DNA of 55,701 bases from an uncultured Robinsoniella sp. (GCA_900539655.1 UQCR01000033.1:1-55701), one strand, 5' to 3'; shown: positions 1 through 9,271, numbered from the stretch's first letter. A program made the numbers and translations. Notes: a model not told the origin generated them from the letters alone.

Positions 1-263
1 TCCTGGTCCGCCCCCTTCTCTTTCCGTACACTACCTATCATCTACAAAGCGTCATTAATCAGCAAAACCCAAATATAATGCATTTAATACAACATTACAA
101 AACGTTCGCTGTAATACTAGAATAATTTGATGGAGTTTCCCGGTGATTTCATAAAATATCACACAAACACAGTATAAAATCCCGTATATTTTTAAAATTC
201 CAATAGCTATAATAATGATAATAAACACGCATAAATATTTGCGAAAAAGAGGGAGGAATTGGT
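1..263. other. intergenic region upstream of the GH127 gene
   Basis: No convincing coding sequence is visible. A TATAAT box lies at 208-213, about 50 bp before the GTG start at 264, but no TTGACA-like element stands 16-18 bp upstream. That would fit a promoter needing an activator, such as the neighbouring AraC protein. The region is strongly AT-rich. The left edge may contain the end of a neighbouring transcription unit, but I cannot identify one. Confidence 0.4.
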
Positions 264-3200
264 GTGAAACGACAGATTTTAACAACGATTATGAGCTTTA
301 CACTACTTGCCTTGGCATTACCGTGTATGAACGTACATGCTGAGGAAGGGCAATTGGGAGAAAACATTGCATTAAAAGCGGTGGCTTCTGCCGAACATGA
401 AAACACATCGGCTGCAAATGTGAATAACGGCAGTCTGGCGACGAGTGATCCTTTTACTTCATGGAATACCTGGAAGTCCGATGGCCTGCTGAATTATCCC
501 ACTCCGGTGACGTTAACCTGGGACAAAACTTACGAGGTATCCGGGATGCGTGTTATGTGGTGGGCGGACAATGCCAATAAGGCAGGGTCAGATGCCGTTA
601 CATTTCCTAAAAGCTGTGAGGTGTATTATCTGGATAACAGCGACAACTGGGTTTTGATCGATAATATGACAGATGAAAATCAAAATTTAGTATCCGAGGT
701 GGGCGTTGTGTATGATGCCAGCGACGGAAATGGTTTAAACGGCAAAAATAAATACTGGAATTGTGTAACGTTTGCAGAAACGGTTCAGACAAAGGGAGTA
801 CGCCTGGTGGTGGACCGCAACGGCACATACCGCAATGGTATCGGTATAAGTGAATGGGAGGTATTTGGCGAAAAAGTAATATCTAAGATTGGTGAGGGTG
901 TGAATATTGCACCAAATGCAAAAGCATCAGCAGATCGTGAAAATACGCCAGCTTCAAATGTGAACAACGGAGCATTGGCTACGGGGAATGCGCAGACCTC
1001 ATGGAATACTTGGAATAACAGCGGTTCATATCCCACACCGGTTACGCTGACCTGGGAGGAACCCTATGAAATATCCAGTATGCGAGTGATGTGGTGGGCA
1101 GATAATGCAACGCAAAATGCAAGTGGGAATGTGACGTTTCCAAAATCCTGCAAAGCTTATTACTATGATAACACACTGGAAGACTGGGTGGAAATTACGG
1201 ACATGCAGGACGAAAATGACGTGAATACATCATCTGTGGGGGTTCGATATGATGGAAATAATGGCGGAATAAATGGTGCAAACAGTTATTGGAACGGCGT
1301 ACTGCTGAAAACTCCGGTCAGAACAACGCAGATGCGGCTCTACATAGACCGCAGCGGAACGGGAAGCAATGGAGTTGGAATCAGTGAATGGGAGGTGTAT
1401 GGCGAACCAATTAAGGACGAACTTTTTGCTGCTAAAATTACCGGAAAAGAGCGGATCGGCCTTGGCGAAACTGCTGAGTACCAGGGATTTTGCATACCCT
1501 CAGAACTGCCTGATGTTACGTATGAATGGTCTGTTCCCGAGGCGTACAGCGAAATTCTGGAAATAACGGGCAATGATACAGATGCCAGTAAGATTACGGT
1601 AACGGCAAAAGCGGCTGGAGCCGGTGCCTTAAAATTAAAATGCACCTATGGAACTACGCAGAGGGAAGTATCTTTCCCGGTATCGGTGGAATCCATACAG
1701 GGTATTGATGATTACATCACGGCAACGGCAGCCGGAAGGGAGCCGATTCTTCCCAAAATGGTTGTTGTAAATGGAATCAGCTTCGACGATCCCACCCCGT
1801 CTCTGAAAAGTGTCAATAAGACACAGAATGGCGGTACAGAGGCGTTCGACTTTGGCGAGGAATTCAATTCCAAACTGATGCCCGTTGAATGGGAGACAGT
1901 AGACCCTAAGCTGTATGCAGCGGATCAGGCAGGAAAGACATTTACCGTAAATGGAACAGTCAATTACGGAGGTGGGCAATGGGATGCCAAAGCACAGATC
2001 ACGGTAAAGAAACCCGTTGTAGCACCGGATGCCAATAGTGCGGTAACTTTTGAAAATGTAAAACTGAATGATGAGTTCTGGCAGCCAAAGCAGAAAGTGA
2101 ATGCGTTGAATTCTCTAAATGCAGGAATCAGCAGGATAGCCATGGAAGCAGGCGGAGAACCAAATTTTGATAATGCAATTAATAAATTGAACGGGGAATC
2201 CTATGAACCTTTTCATGGATTTGTTTTCCAGGATACGGATATCTATAAATCCATCGAAGCAATTTCATATACGCTCTCAGTTATTGAGGATGACAAGGAT
2301 CCGGAAATTGCAGCACAAAGAGCAAAATTAGAGGATAAATTAGCTGACTGGATCAGTAAGATTGAGCAGGTTCAATATGCAGACGGTTATATTAATACAC
2401 ACTTTACTTTAAGGAGCACTACATTTCCAGGAGGAAGTTCTCCCGGCACTCATCGCTTCCGGGATTTTAGCAATCATGAGATGTATATAGCAGGACATTT
2501 TTTTGAATCAGTCGTAGCGTATACCCGGTACCGGGAAGGAATCGGAGATCCTGATTACAGCCTTTATGTAGTGGGCAAGAGATTTGCAGATGATATTGTA
2601 CGCCTTTTCGGACCGGACGGGCAGCGCAACGAAGTTCCGGGGCATGAGGAAATAGAACTTGCCCTGATAAAACTGGCGAAGCTTGCAGAAGAGTACGAAG
2701 GTGAGGGTGCAGGCCAGAAATATATAGATACAGCCAAACTGCTGATTGACCGGAGAGGGGAAGAGCAATCCTTAAGGGAAAGCAATTACAAAGGCGGTGA
2801 CTATTCCCAGGATAAAACGCCCTTTACACAGGAGAAAAACGGAGTGGGACATGCAGTTCGTGCCACATATCTCTATGCGGGAGCAACAGATGTAGCAACT
2901 TTACTGCCGGATGGAGATGCTGACAAAGAGGCCTATCTGGATACGCTGGACACTATTTGGGATTCCGTACAAAATAGAAAAACCTATATAACCGGCGGTA
3001 TTGGGGTAAGATCTTATGGAGAAGACTTCGGCGGAGATTATGAGCTTCCCAATGATGATTCCTATTGTGAGACTTGTGCATCGATTGCAGTGGCTAACTG
3101 GAACCAGCGAATGAATCTGGTGCATCAGGATGCAAAATATGCGGATGTAGTGGAAAAGACACTTTATAACGGTATACTGGTAGGAACGAATCTGGAAGGA

Positions 3201-5264
3201 AATCTCTTCTATTATGATTCACGCCTTGAGGTATCTAATGGAAATGCCCGTTCAGAATGGTTTGCATGCGCCTGCTGTCCTCCGAACCTAATGAGGACAA
3301 TTGCTTCCCTGAGCGGTTATATGTATTCTGTCCATCAAAATGATGTCTATGTAAATATGTACATCGGAAGCGATGCAAAAGTAAATGTAGACGGCACAAA
3401 AGTGGCATTAAAGCAGGAGACAAAATACCCATGGGAGGGAAAAACAGCCATCACCGTTACACCGGAGTCAGAAAAGGAATTCACTGTTAATATAAGGATT
3501 CCGGGCTGGATTCAGGACCAGAAAAACAAAAATACGGATATCTCAGTAAATGGAGAGAATATTTCAGCAAAAGCTGTCAATGGATATGTTGCCATTAAGC
3601 GGAAATGGACGCCAGGTGATGTAATTACAGTGGATATGCCAATGGAAATAAGATTGACAGAAGCGAATCCAAATGTCAAAACAAATAGCGGGAGAGTGGC
3701 AATAGAAAGAGGGCCTATTGTATACAGCATAGAAAAAGCCGGGAATACCAGTTTAAATCCTGAAGTCCAAAATCTGAATCCATTGAACTATGTGATTCCC
3801 AGATCCACAAAATTTACAGCAGAATATAACCCAGAGCTGCTTAAGGGCGTCGTAGAAATCACCGGAGATGTATATTACGAAGCAGGCGGTAAATTAGTTT
3901 CGGCAAAACTACAGGCAATTCCTTTTTATGCATGGAATAACCGGGGCGATGACGGTATTTACGGACAGAATAATGCGAGTAAAATGCTTATATGGACAAA
4001 AGCAAATGGATTTGCGGTATCAGTCCAGGCTGATAAGGATACCATCAATATCGGTGATACAGCTGCATTAACTGGAATAGTAACCGCTCCTGCGGATGTA
4101 TCTGACAATACTTATCAATGGTCTGTTACAGAAGGCAGAAGTGTGGAAATAACAGATGGGGAAGGCAGCGCCAGGGCTACCGTAAAGGGAATAATGGCGG
4201 GGCAATCAGAGCTTACGCTGACAGTATCTAACAGCTATGGTACACAAAGCGCCACATACAGTTTGAAGGTAAATGCTCCCACAGATCCGGAAGAACCAAC
4301 AGATCCGGAAGAGCCGACAGACCCGGAAGAGCCGACAGATCCCACTGACCCTGCAGACCCTGTTGATCCTGCAGTCAGAGCGGTAGAGGATTTTATTAAT
4401 AAAATCGGAGATAAAATTACGATCCAAAGTGAGCAGGCGATCATAAAGGCAGAGCAGGAGTATGCAGCGTTAAATGCAGTCCAGAAGACAAAGGTAACGA
4501 ACTACAGTAAATTAAAACAGGCCCGTCAAACCTGTAATAATCTTAAAGCTGCTGATGCAGTTGTGATTAAAATTAATGCGGTTGGGACGGTTACGTATAG
4601 CCAGGCATCTAAAAATAAGATCGACGAGGCACAGGCTATGTATCAAAAGCTGTCCCCGGATCAGAAAAAACTGGTTACAAATTACAGCCTTCTAACCCAG
4701 GCACAGTCCAGATACAATGAACTGGAAAGACAATATAAGGAAAAACAGGAAAATACAATTATAACAGGAAAGACTTATACAACAGGTACCTACCGTTATA
4801 AAGTGACCAGCCTAAAGAACAAGACCGTAACCCTGACCGGAGTGACGAAGAAGACTCTCACTTCCATTAAAGTCGGCAAAACAGTTAAAATAAAAGGCAA
4901 AACTTTTAAAATAACTGCAATTGGAAAATCTGCATTTAAAGGCTGTACGAAAGCGAAAAAAGCAACGGTTGGAAAATACGTAAAAACAATTGGTGACAAC
5001 GCATTTTATCAGTGCAAAAAACTAAAATCCGTTCATATAGAAAGCACAGAACTGACAAAGATCGGTAAAAAAGCATTCTATAAGAACAGCAGTTTAAAGA
5101 GTATTACCATAAAAAGTAAAAAGCTGAAATCAGCCGGATCCCAGGCATTCACCGGTATCCACAAAAATGCAAAGATTAAAGTGCCTTCTTCATGCCTGAA
5201 AAAATATGAGACAAAAATCCTGAAAAATAAGGGACAGAAGAAAACAGTCAAAATTGTAAAATAA
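264..5264 (+). CDS. secreted GH127-type beta-L-arabinofuranosidase with F5/8C-like and BspA-type LRR modules
   Basis: Predicted extracellular enzyme of the GH127/DUF1680 fold, a family known for removing terminal arabinofuranose from glycans. Residues 1-26 are a signal peptide. Two tandem F5/8C-like modules (about 30-205 and 215-385) share the core MRVMWWADNA. Ig-like sequence covers about 390-590 and the catalytic region about 595-1215. Glu936, Cys938 and the adjacent Cys1004-Cys1005 (CETC and CCPPN motifs) match the zinc-ligand and nucleophile set of characterised GH127 enzymes. Then follow another Ig-like domain, a TDPEEP linker (nt 4279-4350), two helical repeats, and a BspA-like LRR_5 tail (about 1500-1666) resembling the tail of the GH98-like protein in this window. 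The GTG start is chosen because GGGAGG (251-256) precedes it. Module boundaries are estimates and the substrate is inferred from family only. Confidence 0.87.
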   Translation: MKRQILTTIMSFTLLALALPCMNVHAEEGQLGENIALKAVASAEHENTSAANVNNGSLATSDPFTSWNTWKSDGLLNYPTPVTLTWDKTYEVSGMRVMWWADNANKAGSDAVTFPKSCEVYYLDNSDNWVLIDNMTDENQNLVSEVGVVYDASDGNGLNGKNKYWNCVTFAETVQTKGVRLVVDRNGTYRNGIGISEWEVFGEKVISKIGEGVNIAPNAKASADRENTPASNVNNGALATGNAQTSWNTWNNSGSYPTPVTLTWEEPYEISSMRVMWWADNATQNASGNVTFPKSCKAYYYDNTLEDWVEITDMQDENDVNTSSVGVRYDGNNGGINGANSYWNGVLLKTPVRTTQMRLYIDRSGTGSNGVGISEWEVYGEPIKDELFAAKITGKERIGLGETAEYQGFCIPSELPDVTYEWSVPEAYSEILEITGNDTDASKITVTAKAAGAGALKLKCTYGTTQREVSFPVSVESIQGIDDYITATAAGREPILPKMVVVNGISFDDPTPSLKSVNKTQNGGTEAFDFGEEFNSKLMPVEWETVDPKLYAADQAGKTFTVNGTVNYGGGQWDAKAQITVKKPVVAPDANSAVTFENVKLNDEFWQPKQKVNALNSLNAGISRIAMEAGGEPNFDNAINKLNGESYEPFHGFVFQDTDIYKSIEAISYTLSVIEDDKDPEIAAQRAKLEDKLADWISKIEQVQYADGYINTHFTLRSTTFPGGSSPGTHRFRDFSNHEMYIAGHFFESVVAYTRYREGIGDPDYSLYVVGKRFADDIVRLFGPDGQRNEVPGHEEIELALIKLAKLAEEYEGEGAGQKYIDTAKLLIDRRGEEQSLRESNYKGGDYSQDKTPFTQEKNGVGHAVRATYLYAGATDVATLLPDGDADKEAYLDTLDTIWDSVQNRKTYITGGIGVRSYGEDFGGDYELPNDDSYCETCASIAVANWNQRMNLVHQDAKYADVVEKTLYNGILVGTNLEGNLFYYDSRLEVSNGNARSEWFACACCPPNLMRTIASLSGYMYSVHQNDVYVNMYIGSDAKVNVDGTKVALKQETKYPWEGKTAITVTPESEKEFTVNIRIPGWIQDQKNKNTDISVNGENISAKAVNGYVAIKRKWTPGDVITVDMPMEIRLTEANPNVKTNSGRVAIERGPIVYSIEKAGNTSLNPEVQNLNPLNYVIPRSTKFTAEYNPELLKGVVEITGDVYYEAGGKLVSAKLQAIPFYAWNNRGDDGIYGQNNASKMLIWTKANGFAVSVQADKDTINIGDTAALTGIVTAPADVSDNTYQWSVTEGRSVEITDGEGSARATVKGIMAGQSELTLTVSNSYGTQSATYSLKVNAPTDPEEPTDPEEPTDPEEPTDPTDPADPVDPAVRAVEDFINKIGDKITIQSEQAIIKAEQEYAALNAVQKTKVTNYSKLKQARQTCNNLKAADAVVIKINAVGTVTYSQASKNKIDEAQAMYQKLSPDQKKLVTNYSLLTQAQSRYNELERQYKEKQENTIITGKTYTTGTYRYKVTSLKNKTVTLTGVTKKTLTSIKVGKTVKIKGKTFKITAIGKSAFKGCTKAKKATVGKYVKTIGDNAFYQCKKLKSVHIESTELTKIGKKAFYKNSSLKSITIKSKKLKSAGSQAFTGIHKNAKIKVPSSCLKKYETKILKNKGQKKTVKIVK

Positions 5265-5266
5265 AT

Positions 5267-5313
5267 AAAAAAGGATATTTCTGGTTCTAATCACAACCGG
5301 AAATATCCTTTTT
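5267..5313. terminator. bidirectional intrinsic terminator
   Basis: A near-perfect 19-bp stem (one G-U pair) is flanked by an A-run on the left and a T-run on the right. It begins 3 bp after the GH127 stop codon. It also lies just beyond the convergent AraC gene, so it can serve both transcripts. Confidence 0.88.
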
Positions 5314-5342
5314 CCAACAGTAACGAAATATCTTGAATCCGG

Positions 5343-6209
5343 CTAAAACGGGCTGCTGCGATATCTTCCCGGTGAGATTCCTACTTTTTCACTAAAAGCG
5401 GAAGTGAATCCCATCTCACTTTGGTAGCCAACAGCGTTTGATATTTCTCCGATAGTTTTATCTGTTGTTTGCAACAGATGTTTGGCAGTATCCATGCGCA
5501 GTTTTTGCAGGTACTCATATGGTGAATATCCGGTATTGTTTTTAAAGACCCGTATAAAATGATATTTGCTCATGTGAACCGAGTCAGCAATATCAATGAG
5601 GTTGATTTTGCTGCTGAGATTATATTTCATATATTCAATAGCAACCGTGGAGACTCTGGTTGATTTTGAGGCAGTGCTGTTATTTTCGGCAGAAAGTGAA
5701 GAAATCAGGGTCTTATAGATTGCGGAGGACAGATCTGTTTTGCTCAGCATCTGTCCTGTTTTGAAGGAAGAAAGTATAAAACGAATATTAGTTTTAATAT
5801 CATTACAGGTATAGTCATGGATGATAATACCGTTTTTACTGCGATAGTGTTCATAAATATTATTGCAGATAGTTCCTTTTATATGAAGCCAGCTAAAATC
5901 CAGGCTGCCTGCAGCGCCGTAGCGGTGGGGGGTCTTTAAATCCATGAAAACAACATCCCCCTTTATAGCGGTATAGTGGGATCCTTCATAATCGATATCC
6001 ATGGCACCCTGATCAATATAAGCAATAAAAATGCAGTCATAAAACAGACGGTCTATCACATAACCGTCTATACAATGGTACTGGCCGCACATAACCAGAT
6101 GATTGAAGATATCGGTATCCTTGCATTCTTCTGATGCAATGAAAAACTCGGATCCGGGAGATACTCCGGCTTCATTTCCAAGCACATAACTCTTACGTTC
6201 AATATTCAT
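5343..6209 (-). CDS. AraC family transcriptional regulator
   Basis: One-component regulator of 288 aa. The N-terminal half is a cupin-like sensing domain (VVFMDLKTPHRYG region). The C-terminal third is a double-HTH AraC domain: the first helix pair lies around KINLIDIADSVHMSKYHFIRVF, followed by GYSPYEYLQKLRM, and the second around TIGEISNAVGYQSEMGFTSAF with the signature end GISPGRYR. The start at 6209 is preferred over the longer frame from 6296 because AGAGAGG stands 6 nt before this ATG, and the upstream 29 codons look non-family. It converges on the GH127 gene and diverges from the UROD-like gene. I infer that it responds to a sugar released by the locus and controls one or both neighbours. 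Confidence 0.9.
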   Translation of the reverse strand: MNIERKSYVLGNEAGVSPGSEFFIASEECKDTDIFNHLVMCGQYHCIDGYVIDRLFYDCIFIAYIDQGAMDIDYEGSHYTAIKGDVVFMDLKTPHRYGAAGSLDFSWLHIKGTICNNIYEHYRSKNGIIIHDYTCNDIKTNIRFILSSFKTGQMLSKTDLSSAIYKTLISSLSAENNSTASKSTRVSTVAIEYMKYNLSSKINLIDIADSVHMSKYHFIRVFKNNTGYSPYEYLQKLRMDTAKHLLQTTDKTIGEISNAVGYQSEMGFTSAFSEKVGISPGRYRSSPF

Positions 6210-6302
6210 ATCGGACCTCTCTAAAAACAGCAATTTTGATATAATAGAACAGCAACTATTTCGATTGTTAAGCAGGATTCTTTCAACTATACTCATTATA
6301 TC

Positions 6303-6316
6303 AGATTGTACAATCT
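6303..6316. promoter_or_regulatory. 14-bp perfect palindrome in the divergent AraC / UROD-like intergenic region
   Basis: AGATTGTACAATCT is an exact palindrome located 36 bp before the UROD-like start and about 94 bp before the AraC start. TATAAT-like hexamers flank it on both strands (for example + strand 6238-6243). It is a candidate operator. AraC proteins usually bind direct repeats, so another regulator is possible. Confidence 0.4.
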
Positions 6317-6351
6317 ATAGTAAGAACTTAATTGAAATGGAGTGATTGTTT

Positions 6352-7638
6352 ATGGAACATATGAATATCAGAGTGAATTTTAATATGGCTGATTACAGCA
6401 ATTTGAATTTTCCAAAAAAGGATCAGGAGATCTTACGAGAACTGGCTAAGAGAATGGCAGAGTCAGCGGCTAAGCCGGTTATGTCAGAAAGGCGTAAACT
6501 GTGGACTGCGCACAATATGCTGCAATGTACCCGCCCTCTGATTCTGTGTGATCCTGAAAATGGCTGGAATGAAATAATACCAGATGCAGAGATAGAGTGT
6601 GAAAACAGTATAGCCAGATACTGGGAGTTACATATCAGAAAACAGATTTATTGGGGCGAATATATGAATGATGACTATGTCGTGGAACCAGTATTTACAC
6701 TTCCGTATGTTCACAAAGTAAAATCCTGGGGTTTAAAGGGAAAAGAATCAAAATTTACAAAAGGCATAAAAATGGAGCAGGGGAAATCCTATCACATTGA
6801 TGCGATTATGAAAGACTATGGTGAGCTTGCCCAGGTGGAAAAGGAAGAGTTTCTCTTGAACCGCAATGCAACAAAAGAGTTGTTTGAAACTGCCTGCGAT
6901 TTATTTGAGGGCAGTTTGAAAACACAGCTAAATACAGCATGGTTTTGGTCATTTGGCCTGACGGATGAAGCAGCTTTCTTAAGAGGCATGGAACAGCTGA
7001 TGTATGATTTTTATGATGAACCAGAAAATATACACAAAATGATGGCAATGCTTCGGGATGGAGTTATGGCAAAACTTGATTTCCTTGAGGAAAATGATCT
7101 TTTTTCAATGAATAATGATAATTCCTATGTAGGTTCCGGGGGAATTGGCTATACTACGGAACTTCCGGCATCTGATTATACCGGCAGGGTTCGAACCAAA
7201 GATATGTGGGGGCTGGCTGAGAGTCAGATCACAGTTGGGGTATCAACGGAAATGTTTAAAGAATTTGTGTTTCCCTACCAGAAACCAATCATGGAGCGTT
7301 TTGGTTTGACGTGCTACGGCTGCTGCGAACCAATGGACCAGAGGTTTGATATAGTAAAAGAGGTAAGTAATCTTCGCAGAGTCTCAGTATCACCCTGGGC
7401 AGATAAAAGAATAATGGCATCTAAACTGAAGCAGGACTATATCTATTCCCTGAAGCCATCGCCGACTGATCTGGCATCATCTGAACTGGATCAGGAAAAG
7501 GTCCGGCGTGAACTTAGAGAGACACTGCGTATATGCCGGGATAATCGAGTGGAAATTATTATGAAAGATAATCATACATTGGGCAAGAATCCAAAGAATC
7601 TGACAGACTGGGTGAGAATTGCCAGGGAGGAAATCTGA
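6352..7638 (+). CDS. UROD/MetE-like (uroporphyrinogen decarboxylase superfamily) barrel protein
   Basis: Cytoplasmic 428-aa protein resembling the uroporphyrinogen-decarboxylase/cobalamin-independent methionine synthase superfamily, whose members include haem enzymes and many methyltransferases. Visible support: a long alpha/beta protein without membrane segments, a YGCCEPMD motif near residue 325 that could bind a metal or corrinoid-methyl group, and the C-terminal strand-helix pattern with EIIMKDNHTLG. This subgroup is commonly found next to glycan-use genes and its reaction is unknown. ATG at 6352 is chosen because GGAGTG (6339-6344) lies 7 nt upstream. A TTG at 6346 would be too close. 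It diverges from the AraC gene, so co-regulation is likely. A role in haem synthesis is unlikely from context. Confidence 0.7.
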   Translation: MEHMNIRVNFNMADYSNLNFPKKDQEILRELAKRMAESAAKPVMSERRKLWTAHNMLQCTRPLILCDPENGWNEIIPDAEIECENSIARYWELHIRKQIYWGEYMNDDYVVEPVFTLPYVHKVKSWGLKGKESKFTKGIKMEQGKSYHIDAIMKDYGELAQVEKEEFLLNRNATKELFETACDLFEGSLKTQLNTAWFWSFGLTDEAAFLRGMEQLMYDFYDEPENIHKMMAMLRDGVMAKLDFLEENDLFSMNNDNSYVGSGGIGYTTELPASDYTGRVRTKDMWGLAESQITVGVSTEMFKEFVFPYQKPIMERFGLTCYGCCEPMDQRFDIVKEVSNLRRVSVSPWADKRIMASKLKQDYIYSLKPSPTDLASSELDQEKVRRELRETLRICRDNRVEIIMKDNHTLGKNPKNLTDWVRIAREEI

Positions 7639-7656
7639 GCTGCCTCTTACAAAAAT

Positions 7657-7711
7657 GACAAGCGCCAGAGTGTCTTTTAGACACGATCTGGCGCTTCAGA
7701 CTGTAGACAAA
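7657..7711. repeat. 55-bp terminal inverted repeat, left copy (with internal hairpin)
   Basis: Pairs in inverted orientation with 9272-9326. The inner flank CAGACTGTAGACAAA and outer GAC are exact inverted matches of the right copy. The central 37 bp (7660-7696) is a hairpin with arms AAGCGCCAGA and TCTGGCGCTT, and it is identical and in the same orientation in both copies. No T-run follows on either strand, so it is not a classic terminator. It lies 18 bp after the UROD-like stop codon. Confidence 0.85.
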
Positions 7712-7754
7712 CTACTTTATTGAGTTTTCTTTATACATTATCTGTATTAATATG

Positions 7755-7790
7755 CAACCACCCAGATAAATAATGATATCTGAGTGGTTG
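7755..7790. repeat. imperfect hairpin near left end of the cassette
   Basis: Arms of about 13-14 nt (CAACCACCCAGATA and TATCTGAGTGGTTG, one mismatch) sit downstream of the GNAT gene on its strand. It may end the MarR-GNAT transcript, but no T-run follows, or it may be a structural part of the element. Confidence 0.5.
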
Positions 7791-7864
7791 TTATTGGACA
7801 GTTAAATATGAATTTTGTTATTTTAGATACTTAATTATTAATTGAGTGAGAAAGATAAATATGA

Positions 7865-8476
7865 TTATAATTGTTTACTATATAGTAGACATGTTAATAA
7901 TATGCTTTTTCCACCCAATTCCATTTTAATTTCTTTTTCTTCTGAACGCTTAAACCCCTTTTTTTCATAAAACTGATAGGTGCAATTGTTATCCGTATAA
8001 AGATAAATTAACTTTCCTTTTTCACGTTTGTTAAGTTCTTTTAATAACAATGTTCCAATACCTTTCCCGTGAATAGTAGGGTCAGCGGCCAGAAAGCAAA
8101 TTTCTCCATCAGGATTAGCCCTCTTTAAGTATTCATCAAGCATTGCTTTGTTTGTTTCATCGTAAATATCAGCTTTGCCTCTAGCTAAAATTACCATGAT
8201 TGTTTTAAATATTTTGATATAGAACTTTCGCCAAAAAGATGAGCATTGCCTTACTTTGTTTTTAATATCTGCCATGAGGACGCCCACAAGTTTGTCACCC
8301 ACGTATGCTGCAATTACCTGTGTGGCTCGCTCTAACTCTAAATACAAAAAATATCTGCCATATAAACGAAGTGCTAGTTCATTATCAACATATCTCTCAA
8401 AATGCATTCCCTTGATAGCAAAGTCAATAACCTTGCTAAAATCTTTTCTTTCTAATTGCTTTATTTTTACTTCCAT
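7865..8476 (-). CDS. GNAT family N-acetyltransferase
   Basis: A 203-aa acetyltransferase of the GNAT fold that would transfer acetyl from acetyl-CoA to an amine. The acetyl-CoA loop motif A is visible as AADPTIHGKGIGTLLL (Q/R-x-x-G-x-G/A pattern), followed by LYTDNNCTYQFYEKKGFKR, the usual motif B end of the family. The gene starts 4 bp after the MarR gene, so the two form an operon. Such MarR-GNAT pairs often modify a toxic small molecule that the MarR protein senses. That substrate link is inference. Confidence 0.88.
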   Translation of the reverse strand: MEVKIKQLERKDFSKVIDFAIKGMHFERYVDNELALRLYGRYFLYLELERATQVIAAYVGDKLVGVLMADIKNKVRQCSSFWRKFYIKIFKTIMVILARGKADIYDETNKAMLDEYLKRANPDGEICFLAADPTIHGKGIGTLLLKELNKREKGKLIYLYTDNNCTYQFYEKKGFKRSEEKEIKMELGGKSILLTCLLYSKQL

Positions 8477-8480
8477 ATAT

Positions 8481-8927
8481 TCACCCCTTATTTCCCCTTA
8501 TTTCCAAAATTTCATTTTTGATAATACAGCCCAGTTTTTCGGCTGTTTCAACAAGAAATATGCAAGTATCATCGCCAAGAATAGAAAGAATTTTATCTTC
8601 AAACAGTTGCGTTTCTTTAAGAACTGTTTTAAAATGTTGAATACCAATTTCTGTGATAGTAACAAATTTTTCTTTTTTGTTATTCCCAGCAACAAGCGAT
8701 ATATATTTTTGATTTATAAATTCAGATAAAATACTATGAACCGTAGACTTTGGAAGATGCAATATGTCACAAATCTTTTTTTGTGTAATATTATCAGATT
8801 CATCAATTATATAAATTATCATTAGGGCATTAAAAGTCAATCCATGTTTCTTAGCTATAACAGCATAAGCCGAATCAATATTACTCATTGCATTATTCAA
8901 GCGTGACATTGTTTCTCTGTAATTCAT
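8481..8927 (-). CDS. MarR family transcriptional regulator
   Basis: A 148-aa winged-helix repressor. The HTH region reads NITQKKICDILHLPKSTVHSILSEFINQKYI, followed by a wing and a C-terminal dimerisation helix. It is the first gene of a two-gene operon with the acetyltransferase. A perfect AAGGAGGT ribosome site (8932-8940) precedes the ATG. The promoter just upstream contains a palindrome within its -35/-10 spacer and a second half-like palindrome after the start site, so autorepression is strongly suggested by the sequence. Confidence 0.92.
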   Translation of the reverse strand: MNYRETMSRLNNAMSNIDSAYAVIAKKHGLTFNALMIIYIIDESDNITQKKICDILHLPKSTVHSILSEFINQKYISLVAGNNKKEKFVTITEIGIQHFKTVLKETQLFEDKILSILGDDTCIFLVETAEKLGCIIKNEILEIRGNKG

Positions 8928-8950
8928 TGATTACCTCCTTGAAATTGATT

Positions 8951-8958
8951 CGATATCG
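8951..8958. promoter_or_regulatory. second GATATC-core operator-like site
   Basis: CGATATCG repeats the core of the palindrome at 8975-8988. Its centre is 27 bp away, just downstream of the predicted transcription start of the MarR-GNAT operon. It is probably a second MarR site. Confidence 0.55.
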
Positions 8959-8968
8959 TACTAAATAC

Positions 8969-8997
8969 ATTATAGTGCGATATCGCACCATTGTCAA
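8969..8997 (-). promoter_or_regulatory. consensus sigma-A promoter of the MarR-GNAT operon with embedded palindromic operator
   Basis: On the minus strand TTGACA (8992-8997), a 17-bp spacer and TATAAT (8969-8974) match consensus at every base. The spacer contains the 14-bp perfect palindrome GTGCGATATCGCAC (8975-8988), an ideal position for a repressor that blocks RNA polymerase. Start site expected near 8961. Confidence 0.93.
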
Positions 8998-9074
8998 GAG
9001 ATACAGATTACAGAAGTATATCTGCTATTTTTAATGCTACCACTTATAGGATATAAATATTTTTAAGCAATAAG

Positions 9075-9116
9075 AAAATCATGAGAGTTTTTAAACACAT
9101 TCTCATGATTTTTTGT
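9075..9116 (+). terminator. rightward intrinsic terminator without an upstream gene
   Basis: A 12-bp perfect stem (AAAATCATGAGA with TCTCATGATTTT) is followed by TTTTTTGTTTTT on the plus strand. No plus-strand gene precedes it within the cassette, so it may be a relic of a lost gene or end an untranslated transcript. The rest of 8998-9271 holds no recognisable gene. Confidence 0.7.
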
Positions 9117-9215
9117 TTTTGCTATAAAATTTTATTTCCTTTTGTGTTTAGCTTTCTACTTAATATTCTGATGAGTAAATTCCGATTGTCTTAATTATAC
9201 TGCACTGACAGACAA

Positions 9216-9261
9216 AAGTACAGAAATGAATGTTTATAACTCCGTATTCATTCCTGTACTT
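9216..9261. repeat. large hairpin near right end of the cassette
   Basis: A 16-nt arm beginning AAGTACAG pairs with an arm ending CTGTACTT with one mismatch, around a 14-nt loop. No T-run follows. It sits 10 bp inside the right inverted repeat. Confidence 0.6.
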
Positions 9262-9271
9262 AATATTTGAC

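Noticed and set aside
7660..7696. Hairpin as ordinary intrinsic terminator of the UROD-like gene
   Set aside because: No T-run on either strand, and an identical core recurs at 9287-9323 as part of a bounded cassette.
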